NCBI GenBank assembly: GCA_016929335.1
Contig: JAFGIY010000037.1
Coordinates: 83,574-147,573 of the forward strand
DNA: 64,000 nucleotides
Direction of reading: 5' to 3'
From: Acidobacteriota bacterium
GTDB taxonomy: Bacteria > Acidobacteriota > UBA6911
Shown: positions 46,290 to 55,691 of the stretch, in pieces
Layout of the letters: the number at the start of each line of letters is the position of its first letter
How positions within the stretch are numbered: the stretch's first letter is position 1
Made by a program: the position numbers and the translations under genes
Notes under the pieces: generated by a model
The model's database searches: none
Told to the model about the DNA's origin: nothing
What the model saw: only the letters and a program-made list of their open reading frames with translations

Positions 46290-47810
46290 TCACTCAAGCT
46301 CTTCGCACCGGTATCGTATCCGCCGCAATATCCTGACTCCGCACCTCCAATCTTCGTTGACGGAAATTTTCCAAATCTCCAGGTTGGGATCCAGATAATG
46401 GAGTAATAGTTCTGTTGAATCATGATAGGAAAATACAGGCGAAATCAGATATATCTTCGGATATTGCCGGTTCAAACGTACCTCTGAAAAATAGCCGCGT
46501 CGTTCGAAATCACCGTTATTGTTGTGCTGGATTACTCTCCCCCAATAGTCTAAAGCCTGAACCGGCATGTCGGGATCTGCCGTCACTTTCAGTTCCATCA
46601 CTATCAGGGTCCCATCCCGATCTGCCCCAAGGATATCGATCCTACCCGGATCACCTCCCAAATAAACGGGTATTTGCGAATAAACAGATTCAGGAGCCAT
46701 TTCGGGGAAAAGGCGGGGGACATCATCCAGGATCAGTGATTCCAGCCACCGTTCTGCCTGAAGCCTGTAATATGGATGATGTGTGTCGGGGGAGTCCGCT
46801 CTCCTATAAAACAGAATTTCGCTTACAAGTGAACGAAGAGAGCCAAAATTATCCGCTGTCAATTCGGTTCGCAGAGGGCCCACTCCAAAATGAATTCGAT
46901 CGCGCTCCGGACCCATGACACGGGCGAACTCCAATCCCCACAGCCGAAGCGAGTCGTAATCCTGAAACCGCGGATAACGCCTGATATAATCCGGAGCCAG
47001 GTTCAATACCTGTTCAAGCTGTGAGCTCCAGTGAAACGGGCCCAGGACAGGCCAGCGAAAATCTTTGTTTTCTTCAGGGACATGAGCTTCCGGTGCTCTG
47101 CGGATTTCCGGGAAATTTGCATTTCCTTTCTTATACTCCCATATCGCCGCCTTAACACGATTGTCGTTCAGGTATCTGCATCGGTGGACAAGGATGCCGG
47201 AATAACCGGAAGGGACAAGAACATGAATTATCGGGACAGATTGAAGCCGCTTTTTGGCTTTTAGTGAAAGGATCCACAGCAAGGCCTGTCCAATCGCCAG
47301 ATGCGCTTCTTCTCCTATATCCGCATCTGCCGCAATCAACAGAAAATCCTTTCCCCGGTATCGAAACAGAACGCGAAGAAACAGACCTGAAAGGCTTCTG
47401 GCAAGATCGGATCTCCTGCTGGACTGCACAATCCGGTGTGTCGGGAATTTGCATCTCAGCCAATAGCGAACCGTCTTCCAGATCTGATGGGCCTCTTCCG
47501 CCGAATCCAGGCCCGGTTCCTGCCATGCGACATCAAATGCTTCCGGTATGGGAATTTTGGCGCTGGACAGGAAGATACGCATGCCCCATGGCTTGGACCT
47601 TATGGACGATATGGAAAGGCTCGGACCGCTTCCTTGACCGCGAAAGCGAAAGTAGACTTTCCCTCCCTGTATCCACCACTGCGGATTTATGGATTCCCAT
47701 GAGCCCAAATTCTTCGAACGCCACCTGACCTGCGCTTCGCCTGCTCTTTTTTGTGCCAGCAGTAAAAGAGCCCGGCTTTTCTGCAGATATGCGGCTACCG
47801 GCCTTTTCAT
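46290..47810 (-). CDS. Predicted nuclease-fold protein with PD-(D/E)XK-like motif
   Basis: 506 residues, no family name recognised. The C-terminal part holds GRIDILGADRDGTLIVMELKVTADPDMPVQALDYWGRV, which has the D-x(n)-ELK layout of PD-(D/E)XK nucleases such as NucS/DUF91 (Asp in RIDIL, Glu-Leu-Lys about 12 residues later). The N-terminal 350 residues are unfamiliar, with many Trp and Arg (RWRSKNLGSWESINPQWW). ATG 47810 follows GGAGAAAAA; the track start is 15 bases earlier. It is convergent with tatA by 20 bp. It could serve DNA repair or defence; inference only. Confidence 0.6.
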   Translation of the reverse strand: MKRPVAAYLQKSRALLLLAQKRAGEAQVRWRSKNLGSWESINPQWWIQGGKVYFRFRGQGSGPSLSISSIRSKPWGMRIFLSSAKIPIPEAFDVAWQEPGLDSAEEAHQIWKTVRYWLRCKFPTHRIVQSSRRSDLARSLSGLFLRVLFRYRGKDFLLIAADADIGEEAHLAIGQALLWILSLKAKKRLQSVPIIHVLVPSGYSGILVHRCRYLNDNRVKAAIWEYKKGNANFPEIRRAPEAHVPEENKDFRWPVLGPFHWSSQLEQVLNLAPDYIRRYPRFQDYDSLRLWGLEFARVMGPERDRIHFGVGPLRTELTADNFGSLRSLVSEILFYRRADSPDTHHPYYRLQAERWLESLILDDVPRLFPEMAPESVYSQIPVYLGGDPGRIDILGADRDGTLIVMELKVTADPDMPVQALDYWGRVIQHNNNGDFERRGYFSEVRLNRQYPKIYLISPVFSYHDSTELLLHYLDPNLEIWKISVNEDWRCGVRILRRIRYRCEELE

Positions 47811-47979
47811 TTTTTCTCCAACCAAGTAGTTTGAGCCAGTGCCGTTTTATTTCAGGAAGTTTTTTCAATCATGGCAGTTCACGCCTCGATAGCGATTGCA
47901 ATTAATGGCAGCATGCTAGTATTATGAAGCCGTTGCACGTATCATAGCCATCAGTTCAGACGATATTGCCGAAGAAACC

Positions 47980-48309
47980 ATGGCCCGTTCAAATCGACGT
48001 CTCACTTACAAAAAGGAACTCTATTACATCGTTTGTATCGTCGGGTTGCTTGTAGTCCTGCTCTTCAGTTTTTGGGGACCGGGCGGATATCGCGACCTGC
48101 AAAAGGCACGGCTGGAGCTGCAGGAACAGCGGATACGAGTGAATGAGCTTAAGCGCAAAAACTATAATCGTATGAAATCCATCGAATCGTTGCGATCCGA
48201 CAAAAAAGCCCTGGAAAAATATGCCCGCGAGAAGGGTTACGGAAAAGAGGGTGAGATCATCCAACAGCTTCCACCGGAACCCGAAGAAAAGCCCGATCAA
48301 ACCAAATAA
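47980..48309 (+). CDS. ftsB: Septum formation initiator (FtsB/DivIC) protein
   Basis: 109 residues: short basic cytoplasmic N-terminus, one transmembrane helix (YYIVCIVGLLVVLLFSFWGP), then a coiled coil LQKARLELQEQRIRVNELKRKNYNRMKSIESLRSDKKALEKYAREKGYG, ending in Pro/Glu. This is the FtsB layout: a bitopic divisome protein working with FtsL and FtsQ. Divergent from the nuclease-like gene. Confidence 0.88.
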   Translation: MARSNRRLTYKKELYYIVCIVGLLVVLLFSFWGPGGYRDLQKARLELQEQRIRVNELKRKNYNRMKSIESLRSDKKALEKYAREKGYGKEGEIIQQLPPEPEEKPDQTK

Positions 48310-48320
48310 TCGGGCGTTCG

Positions 48321-48356
48321 AAATTTATAGGGAATTTTGGTCTCGAATCTCGAAAC
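48321..48356. repeat. Degenerate repeat related to the ATTCGAG array
   Basis: The ftsB-pyrC spacer contains GAAATTTATAGGGAATTTTGGTCTCGAATCTCGAAACC; TCGAATCTCGAA is two inverted units of the 43460 array. It lies between convergent genes. Confidence 0.4.
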
Positions 48357-48358
48357 CG

Positions 48359-49636
48359 CTATAAGCTCCAGGCAACCTTCCCCTTCACGATAGTCGCTAC
48401 GGGCCCGCCGCGCAATTTCCATCCGTCAAAGGGAGTGTTGCGGCTTCGCGAGAGGAATTCCGCAGACTGGACTTCGTAATCAAGCTCCATATCCAGCACA
48501 GTTATGTCAGCCCACGATCCCTTCGCCAGAGTGCCTCGATCCAGCCCAAGAATGCGTGCCGGACCTGAGGAAAACAGCTGAGCGAGGCGTTCGAGGGTGA
48601 TGATCCCGGTTCTCACGAAACGATCGCAGATGAGCGCAACGGCGGTTTCGAGTCCCACAATGCCGAAGGCAGCCCGATCAAATTCGAGCCTTTTATCATT
48701 AATATTATGAGGAGCATGGTCCGTAGCAATGGCATCTATGTCTCCGGAAGTAATGCCGCGGACAAGTGCGTCCACATCATCTTGAGACCGCAACGGCGGA
48801 TTCACCTTAGTGTTCGTATCATAGGCGGAGACCTGAGCTTCGGTCAGCAACAAGTGATGCGGTGTCACTTCGCATGTTATCGCGGTGTTTCCTTCTTTCT
48901 TTGCGCGCAAAACGGCTTCAAGCGAGCGCCTGCATGAGAGATGCTGAATGTGCACACGTGCGCCCGTCTGCCGGGCAAGAATAGCATCGCGAATAACATG
49001 AATTTCTTCGGCAGCAGGATTCATGCCCCGCAATCCGAGGACGGTGGAATAATAACCTTCATTCATCACGCCGCCGGCGGCTAGATCTTTATCCTCGCAA
49101 TGATCGATAATCGGCAGATTGAAGATGCGTGAATACTCCATTGCGCGACGCATCACCTGATTATCCTGTACCGGATGGCCGTCATCACTGATTGCCACGA
49201 TGCCCGCCCGGCACATCTCCCCGATTTCGGCTAGGGTCTTTCCCTGGCTGCCTTTGGTAATCGCTCCGACAGGGTAGACGGCAATCTTGGAAGCCTCACG
49301 TGCCTTTTCCAGAATGAAAGACGTGACAGCCTCGGAATCGTTGACAGGCTGGGTGTTGGGCATGCATGCGACAGCTGTGAAACCGCCCCTGGCGGCAGCA
49401 TTTGTTCCCGATTCGATTGTTTCCGAATCCTCGCGCCCAGGTTCGCGGAGATGCACATGCATATCGATAAAGCCGGGTAACACGACGAGCTTGCGCGCAT
49501 CGATTTCCTTCCGGCCTTTCTTGCGAATCCTCGGCGCAATCTCAGCTATCCGTCCATCTTCGATGCCGAGGTCCATCGTTTTATTCAGTTTTTGCGACGG
49601 ATCGACGATCCGTCCTTGACGCAGTATCAGTTGCAT
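48359..49636 (-). CDS. pyrC: Dihydroorotase
   Basis: Zinc amidohydrolase closing carbamoyl-aspartate to dihydroorotate. Metal motif LPGFIDMHVHLREPGRED, then AAARGGFTAVACMPNTQPVND, IIDHCEDKDLAAGG, VHIQHLSCRRSLE, EVTPHHLLLTE and IATDHAPH. 425 residues, the longer (class I) form. It follows pyrB by 6 bp. Confidence 0.97.
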   Translation of the reverse strand: MQLILRQGRIVDPSQKLNKTMDLGIEDGRIAEIAPRIRKKGRKEIDARKLVVLPGFIDMHVHLREPGREDSETIESGTNAAARGGFTAVACMPNTQPVNDSEAVTSFILEKAREASKIAVYPVGAITKGSQGKTLAEIGEMCRAGIVAISDDGHPVQDNQVMRRAMEYSRIFNLPIIDHCEDKDLAAGGVMNEGYYSTVLGLRGMNPAAEEIHVIRDAILARQTGARVHIQHLSCRRSLEAVLRAKKEGNTAITCEVTPHHLLLTEAQVSAYDTNTKVNPPLRSQDDVDALVRGITSGDIDAIATDHAPHNINDKRLEFDRAAFGIVGLETAVALICDRFVRTGIITLERLAQLFSSGPARILGLDRGTLAKGSWADITVLDMELDYEVQSAEFLSRSRNTPFDGWKLRGGPVATIVKGKVAWSL

Positions 49637-49642
49637 AAGCGC

Positions 49643-50593
49643 TCAACGAGAGGTTTTTTTCATCTTCAATCCGGAAGATCCGGAGAGAAGGTATAAAACT
49701 GCCATGCGGGTTGCCACACCATTCGCAACCTGGTTCAGGATGACCGAATAGCCTGCGTCCGCGACATCCGAATCAATTTCAACTCCTCGATTCATTGGGC
49801 CCGGATGCATGACAATGGCATCTTTTTTTGCCAAGCGCATTTTTCCCCGGGTCAACCCATAATAATTATAGTATTCGCGCGTTGTGGGGATTAAGGCTTC
49901 GTTCATCCGCTCATGCTGCAATCTTAGCATCATGATTACATCCGCGCCGTCTATCGCTTCATTCATGTTGGAAGTGATGGCAGCGCCGAGCCTGTGATAC
50001 TCCCAGGGAATCAGCGTCGGCGGACCGCACACGCGGACGTGAGCCCCCATCTTATGAAAGAGGAGCGTGTTGGATCGCGCCACACGGCTGTGGGCGATAT
50101 CTCCAATAATGGAAAGTTTCAGGCCTTCCAGGCGTCCTTTGACCGTTCGAACCGTTAAGGCATCGAGAAGCGCCTGGGTGGGATGCTCATGCATCCCATC
50201 ACCCGCATTAATAATGGAAGATCTGCACTCCCTTCCGAGCAGATGAGGAGCTCCTGCGGACTCGTGGCGAATTACAATGATATCCGGAGCCATGGCTTCA
50301 AGATTGTGTGCCGTATCCAGCAGTGTCTCTCCCTTCGTTACACTGCTGGTTGCAATCGAGAAACTCAGAATATCGGCACTCAACCTTTTTTCAGCGACTT
50401 CAAAAGAGGATCGCGTTCTGGTGGAAGGCTCGAAGAATAGATTGATGACTGTCTTCCCTCGAAGGGTGGGGACTTTCTTGACGGCTCTGGCTGAAACCTC
50501 TCTTAATGCTTCAGCCGTGTCCAGGATGAGATTAATTTCGTCAACGGAAAGCTGTTCTATGCCCAGCAGGTCTTTGTGGCTGAGAGATGCCAT
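49643..50593 (-). CDS. pyrB: Aspartate carbamoyltransferase catalytic subunit
   Basis: Condenses carbamoyl phosphate with aspartate. Carbamoyl phosphate motif [44 protein letters not shown], and [12 protein letters not shown] near the end. 316 residues. No pyrI is seen. In the order pyrR-pyrB-pyrC; a GCGGC-TTT-GCCGC hairpin lies about 15 bp before its ATG, a possible leader structure. Confidence 0.97.
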   Translation of the reverse strand: MASLSHKDLLGIEQLSVDEINLILDTAEALREVSARAVKKVPTLRGKTVINLFFEPSTRTRSSFEVAEKRLSADILSFSIATSSVTKGETLLDTAHNLEAMAPDIIVIRHESAGAPHLLGRECRSSIINAGDGMHEHPTQALLDALTVRTVKGRLEGLKLSIIGDIAHSRVARSNTLLFHKMGAHVRVCGPPTLIPWEYHRLGAAITSNMNEAIDGADVIMMLRLQHERMNEALIPTTREYYNYYGLTRGKMRLAKKDAIVMHPGPMNRGVEIDSDVADAGYSVILNQVANGVATRMAVLYLLSGSSGLKMKKTSR

Positions 50594-50734
50594 GACACTC
50601 GCCTAGCGCGGCAAAGCCGCAATCAAATAGAATGCAGGCCGCAGAATGAGGTTCATAAGTCCGGATCCGAATTGACACAGGATGGAATCATCTGTCCTTC
50701 CGTACCCCTTTATACCGGCCCAGTTTTACCGAAC

Positions 50735-51313
50735 CTATTTCAAATCCTCCTCAATAAGCTGGGCCGGATGCGGCCTCTTGAGCAGGATTACGCGCTCCTC
50801 CTGATCTTCTTCATTCAGGCGGACCTCGATGGTTTCATCTTCCGCCGTCTGAATATGCTTGCCTACATAATCAGCCTGAATCGGCAGTTCGCGCCGGCCG
50901 CGGTCTACCAGCACGGCCAATTGGACCCGTTTAGGGCGGCCAAGATCGATAATGCCGTCCAGCGCCGCACGGATTGTTCTGCCGGTGTAGAGCACGTCGT
51001 CCACCAGCACCAGGCTGAGGTTATTGATGTCGAAATCGATTAATGTCTCACGGAGCATCGGGCGGTTGCCGACCGTGGTGAGATCATCCCTATATAAGGT
51101 GATATCAAGAATGCCGAATGGAATCGGGCGCTGAAGTATCGCTTCCACTCTTCTGCATAAACGCTTGGCCAGATGCACCCCTCGACGCCTGATGCCTATG
51201 ATGGCAAACTCGTCCTGGGGGCTCAGCTTCTCAACAATTTCGGCCGAGATCCTTGCCAGCACAAGGTCTATTTCTGCGGCCGTCATCACAAGCTTGCCTT
51301 TGAGCTTTTTCAT
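50735..51313 (-). CDS. pyrR: Bifunctional pyr regulator / uracil phosphoribosyltransferase PyrR
   Basis: PRPP-binding motif LVLVDDVLYTGRTIRAALDGI and GIRRRGVHLAKRL are typical of PyrR, which in many bacteria binds pyr mRNA leaders in response to UMP and regulates by attenuation. The start at 51313 (MKKLKGKLVM) is favoured over the track start. It is first in pyrR-pyrB-pyrC. The 141-bp spacer before pyrB shows no clear PyrR-binding loop. Confidence 0.93.
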   Translation of the reverse strand: MKKLKGKLVMTAAEIDLVLARISAEIVEKLSPQDEFAIIGIRRRGVHLAKRLCRRVEAILQRPIPFGILDITLYRDDLTTVGNRPMLRETLIDFDINNLSLVLVDDVLYTGRTIRAALDGIIDLGRPKRVQLAVLVDRGRRELPIQADYVGKHIQTAEDETIEVRLNEEDQEERVILLKRPHPAQLIEEDLK

Positions 51314-51380
51314 GATTTTCCCGCGGTGCAAAGCGCTTTTTCGTCGAATGCGCGGCGATAATATCACATGGAAAAATGCG

Positions 51381-51408
51381 TTGCAAACGGCTAGTTACAA
51401 CCTATACT
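51381..51408 (+). promoter_or_regulatory. Candidate sigma-70 promoter of pyrK-pyrD-pyrF
   Basis: TTGCAA and TATACT are spaced by 16 bp in the short spacer between divergent pyrR and pyrK. The -10 box ends only 8 bp before the pyrK ATG and no ribosome binding site is visible, so the message may be leaderless. Confidence 0.45.
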
Positions 51409-51416
51409 GAATTGAG

Positions 51417-52256
51417 ATGATTGATAAAAAAGTTAAGGTGAAAGAAATACGGGATCTCGGTTCGCGCAACTATCTGCTGACGCTCAACACGCCTGAACAG
51501 GCTCGATTGGTCCGTCCCGGGCAGTTCATCATGCTCAAATGCGTCGAGGGCATTGATGATAGTCCGCTGCTGCGCAGACCTTTCACCGTTTTTAATATTT
51601 ATCGTCAGATCCGCAGCGGGAAACCGGCAGGGCTGGAATTGCTGGTGAAGGACGTCGGCGCCGGGACACACAAACTGGTTCAGATGAAACCCGGGGGAAT
51701 GCTCGACTGTCTCGGGCCGCAAGGCCGCGGATTTCAGATCTCGGCCGACATGCGAAACCGGGTGGAATTGGCTTGTTTAATCGCGGGCGGCGTGGGGATT
51801 GCTCCGCTTTACCTGCTCGCTCAAAGCCTGCTTTCGCAAAACGTCAAGCCTGTCCTTTTCTATGGTGGTGCGAATGTCGGGGACCTGGTGCTCCGGGAAT
51901 ACTTTGAACGGCTGGGCATGGAGATTTTCTTCACGACCGAGGATGGATCTTTCGGCAGGCGCGGATTGATCACGGAGCCGGCATCCGAATATCTTAAAAT
52001 AAATGCGCGCAAAAACATTCGCGTTTATGCCTGTGGTCCCTGGGGCATGATGAAGGCCGTTCACCTGCTCTCGGCACAGAACAATTTGCAGTGCGAAGTC
52101 AGCCTCGAAGCGCGAATGGGTTGTTCGCTGGGCGCTTGTCTTGGCTGTGTGGTCCGAAGCCGGGATCATCTGGGGGAAGAGCAGTACCTGCGCGTCTGCC
52201 AGGACGGCCCGGTCATGAACAGCCGGCTGATCGACTGGGACACTATCCCCCTTTGA
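51417..52256 (+). CDS. pyrK: Dihydroorotate dehydrogenase B, electron-transfer subunit PyrK
   Basis: FAD and [2Fe-2S] subunit that passes electrons from PyrD to NAD+. FAD-binding LRRPFTVFNIYR, NAD-binding GGVGIAPLYLLAQ, and the iron-sulfur cysteines at the end: ARMGCSLGACLGCVV with a later Cys in YLRVCQDGP. 279 residues. The pyrD gene follows, forming a class 1B enzyme. The stop begins a CTTCGAGT-type repeat. Confidence 0.95.
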   Translation: MIDKKVKVKEIRDLGSRNYLLTLNTPEQARLVRPGQFIMLKCVEGIDDSPLLRRPFTVFNIYRQIRSGKPAGLELLVKDVGAGTHKLVQMKPGGMLDCLGPQGRGFQISADMRNRVELACLIAGGVGIAPLYLLAQSLLSQNVKPVLFYGGANVGDLVLREYFERLGMEIFFTTEDGSFGRRGLITEPASEYLKINARKNIRVYACGPWGMMKAVHLLSAQNNLQCEVSLEARMGCSLGACLGCVVRSRDHLGEEQYLRVCQDGPVMNSRLIDWDTIPL

Positions 52257-52281
52257 ACCTTAGAGTCTTCGAGCCTTAGCG
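52254..52281. repeat. Short array, unit CTTCGAGT, at the pyrK stop codon
   Basis: TGAACCTTAGAGTCTTCGAGCCTTAGCG: three degenerate 8-bp units starting at the pyrK TGA. The same unit occurs at 58974-59008. Confidence 0.55.
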
Positions 52282-52302
52282 TTATACTCAACGATTATAG
52301 TA

Positions 52303-53265
52303 ATGCTTATGAAGAATGCTGCCTCTGAAAAATCATTGTTTAGAACTCCTCATATGGCTGTGGATATTGCCGGAGTACGCTTCAAAAATCCGGTGCTGAC
52401 GGCAAGCGGCACCTTCGGCTATGGATTGGAATTTGCCGACCTTATGGATCTCAACTCGCTCGGCGGCATCGTGGTTAAAGGTCTGTCGATGAAACCGATC
52501 AAAGGGAATCCGCCGCCCCGCATTTATGAAACCGCTTCCGGGATGCTGAATGCCATAGGCTGGCAGAACATCGGCGCAACGGAGTTCGCTGCAAAAAAGC
52601 TGCCGGCGCTTAGAAATTACGATACCAACATCATCGTGAACATTGTGGGTTTTGAGCTGAATGAATATCTGGAAGTCACCCGGTTTCTCAACGATTGTCC
52701 CGGAATTAAAGCCCTGGAACTGAACATTTCCTGCCCGAATGTCAGCAAGGGTGGTTTTCATTACAACAAGGATCCGCGTGATACATTCACAATAACAGCC
52801 GAAACCAAGAAAGCATCTCCGCGCCTTCCTCTTTGGGTGAAGCTTTCGCCCAATGTCACGGATATCCGCGAATTCGCCAGAGCGTGCGAAGATGCCGGTG
52901 CGGACGCCCTGTCGGTTGTAAACACTTTCATGGGCATGGCCATCGATATTGAGAAACAACGGCCCAGGCTGCGATTCCGGACCGGAGGGCTTTCAGGCCC
53001 GGCTATCAAGCCTATCGCATTGAGACTGGTCTGGGAGGCGTGCCAGGCGGTGAAAATACCCGTCATCGGCATCGGCGGAATTGCCTCAGCAGGCGATGCG
53101 CTCGAATTCCTCATCGCGGGCGCTCGCGCCGTTCAAGTGGGGACCGCTAATTTCTATCGCCCGGACGCTTCTCAATCTGTCGCTTTGGGCCTTCAGGAAT
53201 ACTGCCGGTTGCGCCACATCGATGACATTAACGAACTAATCGGGAGCCTTCGAACATATGAATGA
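52303..53265 (+). CDS. pyrD: Dihydroorotate dehydrogenase class 1B, catalytic subunit
   Basis: FMN enzyme oxidising dihydroorotate to orotate. KNPVLTASGTFGYGLEF, LELNISCPNVSKGGFHY with the class 1 catalytic Cys, and PVIGIGGIASAGDALEFLIAGARAVQVGTANF. 320 residues; the first 15 or so may not be native, with ATG at 52309 and 52354 as other starts and no strong binding site. Works with PyrK; overlaps pyrF by 8 bp. Confidence 0.96.
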   Translation: MLMKNAASEKSLFRTPHMAVDIAGVRFKNPVLTASGTFGYGLEFADLMDLNSLGGIVVKGLSMKPIKGNPPPRIYETASGMLNAIGWQNIGATEFAAKKLPALRNYDTNIIVNIVGFELNEYLEVTRFLNDCPGIKALELNISCPNVSKGGFHYNKDPRDTFTITAETKKASPRLPLWVKLSPNVTDIREFARACEDAGADALSVVNTFMGMAIDIEKQRPRLRFRTGGLSGPAIKPIALRLVWEACQAVKIPVIGIGGIASAGDALEFLIAGARAVQVGTANFYRPDASQSVALGLQEYCRLRHIDDINELIGSLRTYE

Positions 53266-53977
53266 CCCCAGATCGAGTCTGATCGTAGCCCTGGATGTCC
53301 CGGACCGCGCCGCAGCAATTCAGGCGGTGGACCGGTTGGCTGGCCACGTGGGATTCTTCAAGGTCGGCCTCGAAATCTTCACTCGTGAAGGCCCGCCCCT
53401 GGTAGAGCAAATTAGAAAGCGGGGAGAAAATGTCTTTCTTGATCTAAAGCTGCACGACATTCCCAACACGGTTCGAGGAGCGGTCCGTTCAGCCTGCCGG
53501 CTTGGAGTACAGATGCTGACAGTCCATGCTTCCGGCGGTCCGGCAATGCTGGAAGGCGCCTGTGAAGAAGCGCAGTCCTCCAGTTCTCCTCCTCTTCTGC
53601 TCGCCGTAACCGCCCTGACAAGTCTCTCTCCCGAAGATGTGCGCACGCTTGGCATCGGCGGATCAATCGAAGACTGGGTTGAGAAACTGGCCTTGATGGC
53701 CTACGGCTCGGGGATTCGAGGAATCGTGGCGTCCACCAAAGAGCTGCCGATGCTTCATCGGAAGTTCCAGGGGGAAATGAAGCTTGTGATTCCCGGCATA
53801 CGTCCGGCCGGCTCCGCCCAACAGGACCAGGCCAGAACGGCAACACCCGGAGAAGCAATTCGCTCAGGAGCCGACTTCATCGTCGTGGGCCGCCCCATAC
53901 TCCAGGCTCACGACCCGGCCTCTGCGGCCGATGCAATAGTTGCGGACATCAGACAGGCGCTGTCAAAGCCTGCATAG
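53258..53977 (+). CDS. pyrF: Orotidine 5'-phosphate decarboxylase
   Basis: Last step to UMP. LIVALDVPDRAAAIQAVDRL, catalytic FLDLKLHDIPNTVRGA, VTALTSLS, and VIPGIRPAG..RTATPGEAIRSGADFIVVGRPI. 239 residues, the shorter PyrF class. Overlaps pyrD. With pyrR-B-C it covers the pathway except carbamoyl-phosphate synthase and pyrE. Confidence 0.97.
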   Translation: MNDPRSSLIVALDVPDRAAAIQAVDRLAGHVGFFKVGLEIFTREGPPLVEQIRKRGENVFLDLKLHDIPNTVRGAVRSACRLGVQMLTVHASGGPAMLEGACEEAQSSSSPPLLLAVTALTSLSPEDVRTLGIGGSIEDWVEKLALMAYGSGIRGIVASTKELPMLHRKFQGEMKLVIPGIRPAGSAQQDQARTATPGEAIRSGADFIVVGRPILQAHDPASAADAIVADIRQALSKPA

Positions 53978-54189
53978 TGCTTCCCTCCAAACCAATCTGC
54001 GATGGCACGCTTATACAGGCATCCGCCTGTTACATATGCTTCCGAATAATCCTTCAGCGCAAAAAAATTTGGCTCAAATTGGGGGGATGTTCATTAGATA
54101 GTAAGAACAGCCGCTTGAAACCTGCCAGACAGGTGACTGCGATACTCTGTTCGGAAATATCACCCCAACAGCAAAAGGAGGATTCCACA

Positions 54190-55302
54190 ATGAGTGAACT
54201 CAGAATCAATATCCTGGATGCAAGCCGTGCCATCAACGGCACCCTCCACGGCTTCCTTGCCGATTCTATCATTGCCGGGCTGGCGGCCGAGCCGGAGACA
54301 ATTGAGGAATTGGAAGACGCCATGATCCGGTTCACCAAGCCGGCAAACAAGAAAGGGCATCTGGCCCGGTTCTCCAGCGGCGTCAACGAGGAACCGTGGG
54401 ATGCAGGAATCATCTTCGTGGATCTGGCTGCGCGAGTCTTTGCGGCGGAATCCTCATACTCGATCCTGCTGCCGGAGGGAGAAGTCCAATACCACAATGG
54501 CCGGGAACTGACCGAAGTATGGCTGCCATACCGAATACCTCGCGATTGGCTTCTTCTCGATTCCGTGGCCGAATACAAAGCCGTAGTCGATCAGCGCCGC
54601 GCCGAACGGGCGGCGGTTCAACCGCTCGATTCACGGTCTGTTCTTTACGTCGCCATCCTGGAGTTTATTGCCACCGAGTGTCGTGCAGCCCGTAAATCAA
54701 ACAAGGAAGATCCTGTTGCCGAGATTCATGCGAAGTGGCTGATGACGCCCCGCGATGATTTGCGCGGCCTGCCGCCTAGAGAGATACTTCTCATGAAACG
54801 TGAGGACATCGATTACGACATGCAGTGGCGTGAAATGCATTGGAGCCGGCTCAAAGAACCGGCTCCATGCCTGAAAAAAGAATCCCATGCTTATCGCTTC
54901 GCCGGTTTCGGCACGCATGAGATCGTGATTTATTACGATCTGGTACGGATGCTGATTGAGAATTGCTGGGAGCGGATGCGGGAGGGACAGGAAATATCGA
55001 TACCAGGCAAAATAGCGCGCCTGGAGCAGGTAAAGACAGAATGGCTCGACTCGCCCGACCCCGAACACGGCGGCAAATCGCCTTCCTGTCTGATCGAGTG
55101 CGAACGCATAAGGCTGCCTTGGCTCTCGTCCGAGGATGATTTCCCATACGATGACGATTGTCCCTTGTGTCAGGATCTGGCCAAGGAAAAGTTCGGGCCC
55201 GGCTTCTGGCACCTGGATGGCTGCAACATGGATGATGATTTTGCGTTTTCTTTTTGCCGTACCCGGGAGGAATGGGAGGAAGAGAGAGATGAATTGATAT
55301 AA
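54190..55302 (+). CDS. Unrecognised protein of about 370 residues
   Basis: I do not recognise this family. It begins MSELRINILDASRAINGTLHGF after AAGGAGGATTCC, so ATG 54190 is the start, not the track ATG at 53977. Visible: REILLMKREDIDYDMQWREMHW, GTHEIVIYYDLVRMLIENCWE, HGGKSPSCLIECERIRLPW, and an acidic end with a CPLCQ pair and FWHLDGCNMDDDF, which could bind metal. Cytoplasmic; no signal or membrane segment. It follows pyrF by 212 bp and is probably its own unit. Confidence 0.75.
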   Translation: MSELRINILDASRAINGTLHGFLADSIIAGLAAEPETIEELEDAMIRFTKPANKKGHLARFSSGVNEEPWDAGIIFVDLAARVFAAESSYSILLPEGEVQYHNGRELTEVWLPYRIPRDWLLLDSVAEYKAVVDQRRAERAAVQPLDSRSVLYVAILEFIATECRAARKSNKEDPVAEIHAKWLMTPRDDLRGLPPREILLMKREDIDYDMQWREMHWSRLKEPAPCLKKESHAYRFAGFGTHEIVIYYDLVRMLIENCWERMREGQEISIPGKIARLEQVKTEWLDSPDPEHGGKSPSCLIECERIRLPWLSSEDDFPYDDDCPLCQDLAKEKFGPGFWHLDGCNMDDDFAFSFCRTREEWEEERDELI

Positions 55303-55691
55303 TGACCAAAAACAGCGTGCGGGGAGAAGTGCAAATCAATTCGTTGATCCCAAAACAGGCGCCAGTTTCTTCGATTCTGAAATTGGAGTCTTTCACTGCG
55401 GGGCATGGCTCCAAATTTCGGAATCAGGAATAGTTTCACAGGGATGTGGCCACGGATGCGATTGTCTCTCTATCTTGCACACATGAGATTCCGGCCGTAG
55501 ATCTGTCAGGGGCTCTCCTGAATAGATCCGGAGAGATTCGCGATGGCGGCGATTCTGGGGCTTCCGGTCTCCGCCAGGATAGCAGCATCGTGCTCAACGA
55601 TTTCGAGAAGTTTGTGGAAAGCGGTTTCTTTAATACTGTTTCCGGCAACCGGTCCGTTCAAATCGGATCGGCCGGCAGCCTGAGGATTGCA
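55303..55691. other. 389-bp spacer with no supported gene
   Basis: A plus-strand ORF (55446-55781) reads MATDAIVSLSCTHEIPAVDL.. and a minus-strand ORF (55436-55648) overlaps it; neither has a clear ribosome binding site or family resemblance, and the first runs 90 bp into the neighbouring gene. I see no repeat, tRNA or strong terminator. Confidence 0.5.
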
